DNA of 64,000 bases from assembly GCF_900156435.1 (NCBI RefSeq), contig NZ_FTPQ01000001.1, positions 806,001 through 870,000 of the forward strand, given 5' to 3'. Source of the stretch: Microbacterium sp. RU1D (GTDB taxonomy: Bacteria > Actinomycetota > Actinomycetes > Actinomycetales > Microbacteriaceae). Both the position numbers and the translations under genes were made by a program. Within the stretch, counting starts at the first letter, position 1; every line of letters starts with the position of its first letter. The notes beneath the pieces were generated by a model. The model saw only the letters and a list, made by a program, of their open reading frames with translations. It made no database searches and had not been told where the DNA came from. Shown here piece after piece: positions 17,298-26,479 of this stretch.

Positions 17298-18595
17298 GGT
17301 GTGTTCCCCTTTCCGGCCTTGCGGCGCTGGGCGATGACGATGAGGACGACCACGACGGCGGCCACCACGATGAGGACACCGATGCCGGTGACGACCCAGA
17401 CGACGAGAGAAGCCATGTCGAAACCGGAGGACGGCGGAGCGGTGTCTCGGTATTGATCCATACTGCGAGGGATGGTGACGGGGACGAAGCCCTCGGTCTT
17501 CGCCGTGTCGATCTGCTCCGGCGTCGGTACACCCACCTGCTTGCTCAGGAGAGGCGATTCATCCGGGAAGGTGGTCGGGTCCACGCTGAGCAGAGTCGGG
17601 AGCCAAGCGGCCCCGTAGCCGTAACCGTCTTCGGTGCGCGCCGGATCGTGCTGCGTGCCGTTCGTGGTCGCGATCAGCGATTGAACGAGTTGGTCACCGG
17701 TGGCGTCGGGGTATTTCTGCGCGGCGAGGGCGAGCATGCCCGCCACCACGGGCGCGGCGAATGACGAACCCACGGCTGCACGCGAGGAGTTCCAGTCGCC
17801 GTCGATCCCGACGGTCGGCAGATTGACGCCCGCAGCGACGACATCGGTCGTGGGCACGACGAAGGGCGCACCGGCCCCGTCGGTCTGGACGGCGCCGTCA
17901 CGGTCGATCGCGGTGGCGGCGATGACACCGTTGAAGCTCGCCACGTCCGTTCCGCTGTCCACGGGAGTGTCGGCGTTGGGTGTGCCCACGACGATCGTCA
18001 CCCCGCGCGCGAGGGCGTACGCGATGGCCGGTGCGTCGTTCTCGTACGCCCTCCTCTGAACCGACGTCGTGATGATCTCGGCCCCCTCGTCCACGGCCTT
18101 CTTCACCGCGTAGCCGAACATCGAGACGTCGTCGTCCGTGTTCGGGCGGCAATAATCCTCCTCCCGAAGGTCGAGGGTGCCGTATCCGTAGAAGGTCACA
18201 TCGGCGTCGGGGGCGATACCGCGGATGCCGCTCGCGCCGGCGCCGTTGCCGATGAGCAGGGCGGCCATCGTGGTGCCGTGAATGGAGGGTTCGGTCGCCG
18301 TCTCGGACACCGGTTCGGTGCGGGACTCGCAGATCTGGGTGTCGCTGACGGTGAGGTTGCGTCCCTCGAAGATCGGCAGGTCGGGATCGATCTGCGTGTC
18401 GATGACGGCGATCTTGACGCCCGCCCCGGTGATTCCGGAGTCGTGCGCGGCCTGCACCTCGTACGTGTCGTACCACCAGTCGTAGTCGCCCCCGGCCGCG
18501 GCCTGTGCAGCCGGTGCGACGCCCGCGCCGGCGAAGACGCCGACGATCAGCGCGCCCCCCAGCGCGCGCAGGGCCCGGCGACGGCGTCGGGTCAC
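17294..18595 (-). CDS. mycP: Type VII secretion mycosin protease (MycP-like) 2
   Basis: A 433-residue subtilase with a signal peptide (about 1-34), catalytic Asp66 (KIAVIDTQI), His106 (IHGTTMA) and Ser278 (VGSSFAAPVVAG), and a C-terminal membrane helix (about 400-424) with an Arg/Lys tail. The active site looks intact. It is clearly diverged from mycosin 1, with several Cys residues not present there. GTGA overlaps join it to the genes on both sides, so its level is tied to the substrate-like genes. Confidence 0.92.
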   Translation of the reverse strand: MTRRRRRALRALGGALIVGVFAGAGVAPAAQAAAGGDYDWWYDTYEVQAAHDSGITGAGVKIAVIDTQIDPDLPIFEGRNLTVSDTQICESRTEPVSETATEPSIHGTTMAALLIGNGAGASGIRGIAPDADVTFYGYGTLDLREEDYCRPNTDDDVSMFGYAVKKAVDEGAEIITTSVQRRAYENDAPAIAYALARGVTIVVGTPNADTPVDSGTDVASFNGVIAATAIDRDGAVQTDGAGAPFVVPTTDVVAAGVNLPTVGIDGDWNSSRAAVGSSFAAPVVAGMLALAAQKYPDATGDQLVQSLIATTNGTQHDPARTEDGYGYGAAWLPTLLSVDPTTFPDESPLLSKQVGVPTPEQIDTAKTEGFVPVTIPRSMDQYRDTAPPSSGFDMASLVVWVVTGIGVLIVVAAVVVVLIVIAQRRKAGKGNTP

Positions 18596-18990
18596 TGGGG
18601 TCCTCCGCCGAGAACGGAGCGCACGCCCGCCGCACCCCCGGTGGGCGCCGGCTGAGCGGGCGCCGCGGTGGGCTCCGAGGCCGACTCGACGATCGAGAGG
18701 GCGTTCTGCGCCATGGCCGAACCTGAGGTGTCGGTGTCCTGGAGCGACTGCGCAGCCTGTGACAGGGCGTCGGCGCTCCCGGCCACCATCTGACGCAGCT
18801 TCTCCACCTCCGAGGCCAGCTCCTGCGCGCGCTGGCGGACGCGATCGGTGAACGCCGCCGCGGCCGGCTCGGTGCCGTTGCCGTCGACGATCTCGATGGC
18901 GCCCGCGGAGGGAAGCTCCTCCGGTACCTGCGTCAGCTGCAGAACGCGCTGGATGGCGAGGTCGAGGTTGAGGAAGATCGAGTCGGCCAT
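18592..18990 (-). CDS. Helical type VII secretion-associated small protein
   Basis: A 132-residue acidic protein starting MADSIFLNLDLA. It is predicted mostly helical, with a heptad-like region (about 45-85, RVRQRAQELASEVEKL) and a low-complexity Ala/Pro/Gly tail. It lacks a WxG turn but its size and place between WXG100 B and mycosin 2 fit an ESX partner or chaperone. No family recognised. Its stop overlaps the mycosin 2 start. Confidence 0.75.
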   Translation of the reverse strand: MADSIFLNLDLAIQRVLQLTQVPEELPSAGAIEIVDGNGTEPAAAAFTDRVRQRAQELASEVEKLRQMVAGSADALSQAAQSLQDTDTSGSAMAQNALSIVESASEPTAAPAQPAPTGGAAGVRSVLGGGPQ

Positions 18991-19106
18991 GGGGGATCAC
19001 TCGTTTCTCTGTGATCGGGATGCGAGGGGATCGGGCTCGTGAGCGACGAAGGCGCGCGAGCCCAGAGAACCGGCGGCCGCCGCAGCGACCGCCGGTTCCG
19101 AGTGGT

Positions 19107-19394
19107 TCAGGCGAAGCGGCCCGCGGCCGACTTGTCGGTCGAGGTGTAGCCCTGGGCGATCTCGTCGGTCTTGCCGGCGATCTGCTGGAGCAGTTCGTTC
19201 AGGCGGGTGATGGACTGGGTCCACTGCGCCTGGGCCTGGTCGTAGGCGGTCTGCGCCTCACCATCCCAGGACGCGCGGAGGGCGTTGACCTGCGACTCGA
19301 GCTCGTCGAGGCGGGTGCGGATGCCGGAGGCACCGTTGCGGATCTGACCGGAGAGGGCGATGACCTGCTCGGGACGAACGGACATGGACTGCAT
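19107..19394 (-). CDS. WXG100 family protein (ESAT-6-like) B
   Basis: A 95-residue protein with the Trp-Asp-Gly turn (LRASWDGEAQTAY, near residue 43) and a C-terminal YTSTDKSAAGRF tail closely like that of WXG100 D. The ATG at 19394 is chosen because AAGGAA lies upstream; a second ATG at 19385 is in frame. Probable heterodimer partner of WXG100 A, 28 bases upstream. Confidence 0.93.
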   Translation of the reverse strand: MQSMSVRPEQVIALSGQIRNGASGIRTRLDELESQVNALRASWDGEAQTAYDQAQAQWTQSITRLNELLQQIAGKTDEIAQGYTSTDKSAAGRFA

Positions 19395-19422
19395 GAGAGT
19401 TCCTTCTTTCGTGTCGAGCGGG

Positions 19423-19734
19423 TCAGCCGAGCAGGGAGCCCAGGTTGCCGATGGTCTGCTGGTGCGACTCTTCCGACGCCGCCTGGTCGCGCTCGGTGCC
19501 GCGGAGGGCGTCCTCGAGCGTGACGAGCACGTTGTTGAGCTTGGTCGTCTCTTCGTTCCAGCGCTGCATGAGCTGGGTGTAGGAACCGGCTGCGGCGCCG
19601 GTCCAGAACCCGGCCACCTGGTCGAGCTCGCTGCGGACCTTGCGGACCTGCTCGTCGATGCCCGACTTCGCGGTGTTGACCGCTTCGGCCCCGCGACGAA
19701 GCGCACCCTCCTGGGCTGCGATGAGATCTGCCAC
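19423..19734 (-). CDS. WXG100 family protein (ESAT-6-like) A
   Basis: A 103-residue protein from a GTG at 19734 with GAGGAG upstream. It has the Trp-Thr-Gly turn (AGFWTGAAAGSY) and ends in a GNLGSLLG helix. It is the first gene of the minus-strand ESX operon and sits right behind a good promoter, as expected for an abundant substrate. Confidence 0.93.
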   Translation of the reverse strand: MADLIAAQEGALRRGAEAVNTAKSGIDEQVRKVRSELDQVAGFWTGAAAGSYTQLMQRWNEETTKLNNVLVTLEDALRGTERDQAASEESHQQTIGNLGSLLG

Positions 19735-19853
19735 GTTGTCTCCTCGATGTTCCTCCGGGGCGCGCCCGGGCGTTGCGGATCGTGTCTGCACGCGCGGGAT
19801 TCGGCCCCGCGCGCGGGATCGATGGAGTGACCGGAGCCCCCCACCGGACTTCG

Positions 19854-19882
19854 AACATACGTAAAGCCCCTCGGCCCGACAA
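19854..19882 (-). promoter_or_regulatory. Promoter of the WXG100/mycosin operon
   Basis: On the minus strand TTGTCG (19882-19877) and TATGTT (19859-19854) are separated by exactly 17 bp, about 120 bases before the WXG100 A start. The surrounding stretch (19855-19925) is the most AT-rich part of the region. Confidence 0.65.
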
Positions 19883-20028
19883 CCCTCTTGCGCTTTTTGC
19901 AAAATGACAAAACTCTCATCTTTAGCCCCGGTGGCGTGTGGAAAGGGCGAGACCGCCACGGTCGGGGCGGATACGCTGGTGCGGTTGAGTCGGCTTTCGG
20001 GGCGGCGGCGCGAGAACGAGGGGGACCG

Positions 20029-21393
20029 TTGAGCGCGGAAGTGATGCAGGGGCGACGCGTCGCGCTCATCGACGGTGCATCGCGGTTCGACCTCGTGGTG
20101 CCACTGCGCGCCGAGGTCCGCGATGTGCTGCGCGCCGCGGGCACTCCGGCCCAGCGTGATGTGCGCGTGGTCGGGCTCTCGGGGCGCGAGATCGACGGCT
20201 CGACCGCGATGACCGCGCTGGAGGACGGAGTCGTCCTCGTGCTGGTCGACCCCACCGCCACGGCCGATCCGGCTGATCGGCGCACGACCCGGGCGCCGAT
20301 CGCCGCGCGCACGACGGCCGTGTGGATGGTGATCGCCGCGGCGGGCGGCATCCTGGCCTTCCTCCGCCTGCTCGACGCCGACACCCTCTCCACCGGGGTG
20401 CGTACTCCCGTCGCCGCCGTGGCTTTGCTCGCGGCCCTGGCCGCCGTCACCGTGTTCTCGGTGCGCGCGCGGCCGCGCACGCCCACCCTCGCTCCTGTCG
20501 TGGCCGTCGCCGCCCTCGCGTTCGGCGGCGGCGTGGCGATCGTGCCCGACCTGCCGGCGTCCTCCGCGCAGGTGGCGGTGTTCACGGGCCTTCTCGCCGC
20601 CGCCGTCCTGACCGGGGTGGCCGGCGTGATGGGGGCGACGCAGACCCTGCGCGCGCAGAGCCGCACCGCGTCGGTCATCGCCGCGGTGCTCGCGGCGGTG
20701 TGGGCGGTGTCGCTCCTGCTTCACCTCGACCCCTCGGCCCCGGCGGCGGTGACGCTGGGGCTCGTGCCGGTCGCGCAGCGCATCCTGCAGTCGAGCCTCG
20801 TCGACGTCGAGCCCGGCACCTTCATCGACTACGGGCGCTTCCAGAGCACCCGCTGGACGGTGCGGCAGAACCTGCCCGACGAGGTGCGCACGATCGAGGC
20901 CGACGACGCCGACTCCCTGGTGGAGCGCTCGACCGCGCGGCTGACGATCGGCGTGGTGCTGCTGGTCGCCGCCGGGGCGGCCAGTGCGTTCACGGCGCTA
21001 CCGACGTTCGCCGTCGCCGACCCCGTCGTGCTCGGTGGGCGCATCGCCCTGGCCGTCACGGTCGTCCTGGCCCTGCTGCTGAGCTCGCGCAAGAGCACGG
21101 TGCCGTTCCTGCGCTGGGTCGCCCGCTCCGGTGTCGCCGTCGTCGTGGCCGCCGTCCTGGCGGCGCTCGTCCCCACCATCGAGCCCGCGTTGCTTGTGAC
21201 GGTGGCCGGCGTCATCCTCGTCGTGGCGCTCGCCGCAGCCCTGCTGATCGTCCCCGTCGGGCGCGGACTGCGCTCGCTCGGATGGTCGCGCACGGGCGAT
21301 GTGTTCGAGGCGCTCGCGACGGCCCTGTCGCTTCCGGCCGGCATGCTGGCCGCCGGAGCGATCGAGGTCGCGCGTGCGATGATGGCGACATGA
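20029..21393 (+). CDS. EccD-like integral membrane protein, second copy
   Basis: A 454-residue protein with an N-terminal ubiquitin-like domain (about 1-85, ending VVLVLVDP) and about ten or eleven membrane helices, the EccD layout. It is much diverged from the eccD at 13628-14962. I use the TTG at 20029 because GAGGGGG lies five bases upstream and the ubiquitin-like domain starts there; GTG at 20041 or ATG at 20044 are alternatives. It heads the plus-strand operon with the RDD-FHA protein and EccC, overlapping the next gene by ATGA. Confidence 0.82.
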   Translation: MSAEVMQGRRVALIDGASRFDLVVPLRAEVRDVLRAAGTPAQRDVRVVGLSGREIDGSTAMTALEDGVVLVLVDPTATADPADRRTTRAPIAARTTAVWMVIAAAGGILAFLRLLDADTLSTGVRTPVAAVALLAALAAVTVFSVRARPRTPTLAPVVAVAALAFGGGVAIVPDLPASSAQVAVFTGLLAAAVLTGVAGVMGATQTLRAQSRTASVIAAVLAAVWAVSLLLHLDPSAPAAVTLGLVPVAQRILQSSLVDVEPGTFIDYGRFQSTRWTVRQNLPDEVRTIEADDADSLVERSTARLTIGVVLLVAAGAASAFTALPTFAVADPVVLGGRIALAVTVVLALLLSSRKSTVPFLRWVARSGVAVVVAAVLAALVPTIEPALLVTVAGVILVVALAAALLIVPVGRGLRSLGWSRTGDVFEALATALSLPAGMLAAGAIEVARAMMAT

Positions 21394-22412
21394 CGCAGTC
21401 GCCGCCGTTGGGCGTGCCCGCGACGGTGGGGGTGCGCATCGGCGCCTTCAGTGTCGACGCCGCCCTCGTGGTCATCGCCGCCGGCGCGGCATCCCTCCTC
21501 GGCTCGCCCGTCCTCGGTGCCGCGGTCGCCGCGGAGGCCCTGCTGGGCCTGTGGATCCTGCAGGCGCGCCGCGGGTTCGGCCCCGGTGCTCTGCTCTTCG
21601 GCCTGCGTACGTCGCGCGCCGAGTCGCCGCTCGTACCGGGCGCCGGTCGGGCCTTCGTGCGCGGTTCTCTCGTGCTGCTCGGCGGGCTGGTGCTGGTCGC
21701 CGGGGCCTGGGTCGTGGTCGCCTCCGCTGCCTTCGACCGCTCCGGTCTGCGCCGCTCGTGGGCCGATCGTGCGGCCGGCACCCTGCTCGTCGTCGCTCCA
21801 CGAGGGCGCCCCGATCAGGATGCCGACGGCACACCCGGGATAGCCGAACCGACCGTCCACGCGCGCCCCGCCGCCGGCCGCGAGCCGCTGCAGGTGTCCG
21901 CGGCCGCCGCGGCCCTGCCGACCGCGCCGGCGTGGGACACCCCGTTGCTCGCCGTCGAGGCCGCGGCCGTCGTCGACGCGCCCGCCGCCGCGGGGGAGCG
22001 CGCTCCCGCTGCGACGCCGCCCGCGCGCGCCTCGGAGGAACCGATCCTCACCGGAGGCGTGGGCCGCGCGCAGCTGCTCGTGGTCTTCGACACCGGTCAG
22101 CGCGAGCAGATCGACCTGCCCGCCGCGGTGAACTTCGGCCGTGCGCCCGTCGCGACGGAGCCCGGTGACGTGCTCATCGCCGTCGACGACCCCGACCGTC
22201 TCATCTCCAAGACGCACCTGCGCCTCGAGCACGACGGCGAGACCGCGTGGGTCGTCGACACCGGATCGACGAACGGTTCGGAGCTGATCGACGACGACGG
22301 CGCCGTCCACCCCTTGCAGCCCGGTGCGCGCACCCTGCTCGAAGACGGCACCCGTGTGCGTCTGAGCGAGCGCGTCTTCACCCTGAGCCGACTGATCGGA
22401 GGTCCGGCGTGA
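21390..22412 (+). CDS. RDD-domain membrane protein with C-terminal FHA domain
   Basis: A 340-residue protein. Residues 12-130 form an RDD-type membrane domain with hydrophobic segments near 18-60 and 90-115; an Ala/Pro-rich linker follows; residues 230-340 form an FHA domain with FGRAP, ISKTHLRLEH and DTGSTNGSELI motifs. It probably links Thr-phosphorylation signalling to the secretion machine. Both ends overlap the neighbours by four bases (ATGA, GTGA). Confidence 0.88.
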   Translation: MTQSPPLGVPATVGVRIGAFSVDAALVVIAAGAASLLGSPVLGAAVAAEALLGLWILQARRGFGPGALLFGLRTSRAESPLVPGAGRAFVRGSLVLLGGLVLVAGAWVVVASAAFDRSGLRRSWADRAAGTLLVVAPRGRPDQDADGTPGIAEPTVHARPAAGREPLQVSAAAAALPTAPAWDTPLLAVEAAAVVDAPAAAGERAPAATPPARASEEPILTGGVGRAQLLVVFDTGQREQIDLPAAVNFGRAPVATEPGDVLIAVDDPDRLISKTHLRLEHDGETAWVVDTGSTNGSELIDDDGAVHPLQPGARTLLEDGTRVRLSERVFTLSRLIGGPA

Positions 22413-25400
22413 GCACGGGTCCGCGTATCGCCCCGCCGTCGCTGCCCAACGGGCGGATCGTGCTGCAGCCGCCGCCCGAGCTGGCCCCGAACGAGGGGGG
22501 CAGCGGCATCCTGACCTCCCTCCTGCCGATGCTGGGCAGCGTGGGCGCGATCGTCATGGTGACGATCTCGAACAGCGGTCCGACCGGCTTCCTCATCGGT
22601 GGCATGTTCCTGCTGTCCTCGCTCGGCTTCGTCGCCGTGAACGGCTGGCGTCAGCGCTCGCAGCGCAACGCCGAGGTGCTCGGCAACAGGCGGGAGTATC
22701 TCGCCTACCTGTCCGATCTGCGCGAGACCGTGCGCGTGGCCGCGCGCAAGCAGCGCCGCCACGGCGGGTGGATCATGCCCGCCCCCGCGGCCCTGCCGTT
22801 CATCGCCGAGGAGCGCTCGCGCGTCTGGGAGCGTCAGCCGGGCGACGAGACGTTCCTGCTCGCGCGCATCGGCGTGGCCGACCAGCCGTTGAGCCTCACG
22901 CTCGAGGCTCCCGAGCTGCCGCCCCTCGCCCAGCTCGACCCCGTCGCGGCCTCCGCCGCGCACCGCTTCATGCTCACGCACGAGATCCAGCGTGATCTCC
23001 CGCTTGGCTTCCCGCTCGGCGAGTACGCGCGCATCGAGCTCGTCGGCCCCGACGAGGAGGCCGTCCGCAGCCTCGCGCGCTCGCTCGTCGCGTCGGCGGC
23101 GACGCTGCACGACCCCGAGGACGTCATCATCGCCGTCCTCGCCGGGCCCGCGCAGATCGGCGCCTGGGACTGGGTCAAGTGGCTGCCGCACGCGATGTCG
23201 TCGCGCGTGCAGGACCGTCTCGGCCCCGCGCGCATGATCGCGGCATCCCCCGACGAGCTGATGGACATGCTGCCCGCGCAGCTCGCCTCCCGTTCCCGCT
23301 TCACCCCCGGCGGCGGCATCACCCCGCACGTGGTGCTGGTGGTCGACGGGGTCGAGTCCGCCTCCGGACTCGAGGGCGCCCAGGGCGTCACCGTCATCGA
23401 CCTCCCCACCCGCTGGGACGAGCTCGACGACCCGGCGATCGCCCGCGTGGCGCTGGCCGAGACGCCGACCGCCGTCCGTGCGCGCCGCGGCGAGGCCGCC
23501 CCGGTCGCCGCCCCGGCGGAGTTCATCGACGGCGCCGGTCGCGCGCAGTCCTTCCTCCCGGATGCCATGACCGTCGCCGAAGCCGAGGCGACCGCCCGCC
23601 GGCTCATGCCGCTGCGCCCGGCACCCATGGTGGTCGTCGACGCCCCCACGACCCAGGGCCAGGCGGAGCTGACCGAGCTCCTCGGCCTGCCCGACGTGCG
23701 CGCCGTCGACTTCGACCAGGCGTGGACGCCGCGCCTGGAGCGGGACCGCCTGCGCGTGCCGATCGGCCAGGAGCCCTCCGGCGCTCCGCTCGTGCTCGAC
23801 CTGAAGGAGTCCGCCTCGCAGGGCATGGGCCCGCACGGTGTGATGGTCGGTGCGACCGGTTCGGGCAAGTCCGAGGTGCTGCGCACCCTCGTGCTCGCGC
23901 TCGCGATGACGCATTCGCCCGAGCAGCTCAACTTCGTCCTCGTCGACTTCAAGGGTGGCGCGACCTTCGCGGGCATGGCCGAGATGCCGCACGTCTCGGC
24001 GGTCATCACGAACCTGGGCAGCGAGCTCGCGCTCGTCGACCGCTTCCAGGACGCCCTTCAGGGGGAGGTCGTGCGCCGTCAGGAGCTGCTGCGCGCCGCC
24101 GGCAACTTCGCGAACGTCGGCGAGTACGAGGCCGCCCGCCGCGGAGGACGCTCCGATCTTGCGCCGCTGCCGGCCCTGCTCATCGTCGTCGACGAGTTCT
24201 CGGAGCTTCTCACCGCCAAGCCGGAGTTCGTCGACAGCTTCCTCAACATCGGGCGCGTCGGCCGTTCGCTGCACGTGCACCTTCTCCTGGCATCCCAGCG
24301 CCTCGAAGAGGGGAAGCTCCGCGGCCTCGACACCTACTTGTCGTACCGGATCGGTCTGCGCACCTTCTCGGCATCCGAGTCGCGAACGATCATCGGCACG
24401 CCCGACGCCTACACCCTCCCGCAGGAGCCCGGCGTCGGCTTCCTCAAGAGCGACACCGAGAACCTCGTGCAGTTCCGTGCGGCGTACGTTTCCGGGCGTC
24501 CGCGCGGCACGGTCGGGATCGACGTCGGCGGCGACGAAACCGTCTCCGGCGGCCCCGCCCGCGTCGAGGTCTTCACCGCCCTGGCCCAGCCCGACGACGA
24601 CGTGTCGACGGACGAGACGGATGCCGCGCCGGCGGCGATCGCGGCCCCGGCGGCCGAGAAGCGGTCGACGTTCCAGATCGCGGTCGACCGCATGAAGGAC
24701 CGCGGCCCCGAGGCCCACCAGGTGTGGTTGCCCCCGCTCGCCGAGCCCTCGCCGCTGGACGCCCTCATGCCGGACCTGGCGGAGGACCCCGCGCTCGGGC
24801 TGGTCTCGCGCCGTTGGCGCGAAGCCGGTGCGATCACCGTGCCCATCGGCCTGGTGGACATCCCGCTCGAGCAGCGTCGCGATCACCTCACCGTCTCGCT
24901 GGGCGGCGCCGCGGGCCACGTCGCGATCGTCGGATCGCCGCTGAGCGGCAAGTCGACGCTCGCGCGCACGCTCGTCTCGGCTCTCGCCCTGACCGGCACT
25001 CCGCAGGAGTTCCAGTTCTTCGTGCTCGACTTCGGCGGGGGCAGCTTCACCGCGATGCAGCAGCACCCGCACGTGTCGGGCGTCGCCACGCGCACCGAGC
25101 CCGAAGCGGTGCGCCGCGCGGTGGCCGAGGTCGAGGCCGTGCTCGATGCGCGCGAGCAGTACTTCCGCCGCAACGCGGTCGACTCGATCGAGACGTACCG
25201 GGCGCGGCGCCGCGAGGGCCGCCTCGACGACGGCTTCGGCGACGTCTTCCTCGTGATCGACGGCTGGTCGACGCTGCGCTCGGAGTTCGAACCGCTGGAA
25301 GCGCGCGTGCAGACCATCGCCGCGCGCGGACTGAGCTTCGGCGTGCACGTCGTCGTCACCGCCAACCGGTGGCTCGAGATCCGCGCCAACCTCAAGGACC

Positions 25401-26398
25401 TCATCCAGACGCGCCTCGAGCTGCGACTGGGAGACCCGACCGACTCCGACGTCGACCGCAAGCAGGCGGCGAACGTGCCCGTCGGGCAGCCCGGTCGCGG
25501 GCTCAGTGCCTCGAAGCTGCAGATGCTCACCGCCGTGCCGCGCGTCGACGGCTCCGACGACCCGGCCACGATCGCCGACGGCGTCACCGACATGATCGGC
25601 CGCGTCGCGGCGGCGTGGCACGGCGAGCCCGGTCCCAAGCTGCGCCTGCTGCCGGAGAACATCACGCTCGACGAGGTGCGCGCGCTCACCGAGCCCGGCG
25701 ACGGCCGCATGCTGCTCGGCATCGAGGAGGCGCAGCTCTCGCCCTTCGGGATCGACCCCCGCGTCGAGCCGCACCTGTTCGTCTACGGCGACTCCGGCAT
25801 GGGCAAGTCGTCGTTCCTGCGGGGCGTGGCGAACGAGATCCAGCGGCTGTACACCCCCGCCGAGGCGAAGATCTTCGTCGTCGACTACCGCCGCGCGCTC
25901 CTCGGGGAGATCCCCGACGACTACCTCGGCGCGTACCTCACCTCGCACGATCTCGCGACCGGCGGCATGAACGACTTGGCGCAGTACTTCTCCACGCGCA
26001 TCCCGGGGCCCGACGTCACCCCGACGCAGCTGCGGGAGCGCAGCTGGTGGAAGGGCGCCGAGGGGTTCATCCTCGTCGACGACTACGACCTCGTCGCCAC
26101 GAGTCAGGGCAACCCGCTCGCCGTCCTGCAGCCCCTGCTGGCGCAGGCCGGCGACCTCGGCCTGCACGTCATCCTCACCCGTCGTTCGGGCGGCGCGAGC
26201 CGCGCGGCGTACGACCCGATCATCCAGCGGTTCACCGACCTGGGTGTCACCGGCATCCTGCTCGGCGGCAACCCCGAGGAGGGCGCCCTGATCGGCCGCG
26301 TCAAGCCCGAGCGGGCGGCACCGGGGCGCGCCCAGATCGTCAGTCGCGAGCACGGGCTCGTGGCATCCCAGTTGGCGTTCTGCCGGCCCGCGCACTGA
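22409..26398 (+). CDS. eccC: Type VII secretion ATPase EccC (three FtsK/SpoIIIE domains)
   Basis: A 1,329-residue protein, the single-chain EccC form. Two membrane helices lie near residues 38-80. Three FtsK-type ATPase domains follow, with Walker A motifs GATGSGKSE (near 481), GSPLSGKST (near 841) and GDSGMGKSS (near 1126). The first also has a clear Walker B (LLIVVDEFSELL). It powers export and recognises WXG100 tails through its last domain. The GTG start overlaps the RDD-FHA stop. Confidence 0.95.
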   Translation: MSTGPRIAPPSLPNGRIVLQPPPELAPNEGGSGILTSLLPMLGSVGAIVMVTISNSGPTGFLIGGMFLLSSLGFVAVNGWRQRSQRNAEVLGNRREYLAYLSDLRETVRVAARKQRRHGGWIMPAPAALPFIAEERSRVWERQPGDETFLLARIGVADQPLSLTLEAPELPPLAQLDPVAASAAHRFMLTHEIQRDLPLGFPLGEYARIELVGPDEEAVRSLARSLVASAATLHDPEDVIIAVLAGPAQIGAWDWVKWLPHAMSSRVQDRLGPARMIAASPDELMDMLPAQLASRSRFTPGGGITPHVVLVVDGVESASGLEGAQGVTVIDLPTRWDELDDPAIARVALAETPTAVRARRGEAAPVAAPAEFIDGAGRAQSFLPDAMTVAEAEATARRLMPLRPAPMVVVDAPTTQGQAELTELLGLPDVRAVDFDQAWTPRLERDRLRVPIGQEPSGAPLVLDLKESASQGMGPHGVMVGATGSGKSEVLRTLVLALAMTHSPEQLNFVLVDFKGGATFAGMAEMPHVSAVITNLGSELALVDRFQDALQGEVVRRQELLRAAGNFANVGEYEAARRGGRSDLAPLPALLIVVDEFSELLTAKPEFVDSFLNIGRVGRSLHVHLLLASQRLEEGKLRGLDTYLSYRIGLRTFSASESRTIIGTPDAYTLPQEPGVGFLKSDTENLVQFRAAYVSGRPRGTVGIDVGGDETVSGGPARVEVFTALAQPDDDVSTDETDAAPAAIAAPAAEKRSTFQIAVDRMKDRGPEAHQVWLPPLAEPSPLDALMPDLAEDPALGLVSRRWREAGAITVPIGLVDIPLEQRRDHLTVSLGGAAGHVAIVGSPLSGKSTLARTLVSALALTGTPQEFQFFVLDFGGGSFTAMQQHPHVSGVATRTEPEAVRRAVAEVEAVLDAREQYFRRNAVDSIETYRARRREGRLDDGFGDVFLVIDGWSTLRSEFEPLEARVQTIAARGLSFGVHVVVTANRWLEIRANLKDLIQTRLELRLGDPTDSDVDRKQAANVPVGQPGRGLSASKLQMLTAVPRVDGSDDPATIADGVTDMIGRVAAAWHGEPGPKLRLLPENITLDEVRALTEPGDGRMLLGIEEAQLSPFGIDPRVEPHLFVYGDSGMGKSSFLRGVANEIQRLYTPAEAKIFVVDYRRALLGEIPDDYLGAYLTSHDLATGGMNDLAQYFSTRIPGPDVTPTQLRERSWWKGAEGFILVDDYDLVATSQGNPLAVLQPLLAQAGDLGLHVILTRRSGGASRAAYDPIIQRFTDLGVTGILLGGNPEEGALIGRVKPERAAPGRAQIVSREHGLVASQLAFCRPAH

Positions 26399-26413
26399 CT
26401 CCTCCTCCCCACT

Positions 26414-26444
26414 CGCCCCGTCATCCCCATCGGATGGCGGGGCG
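26414..26444 (+). terminator. Terminator after eccC
   Basis: CGCCCCGTCATCC pairs with GGATGGCGGGGCG around a five-base loop (one T-G pair), just after the eccC stop and before recQ. Confidence 0.75.
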
Positions 26445-26479
26445 GTGTCGATGTCGGTGCCCCGGGTTACCGTGGAGGG

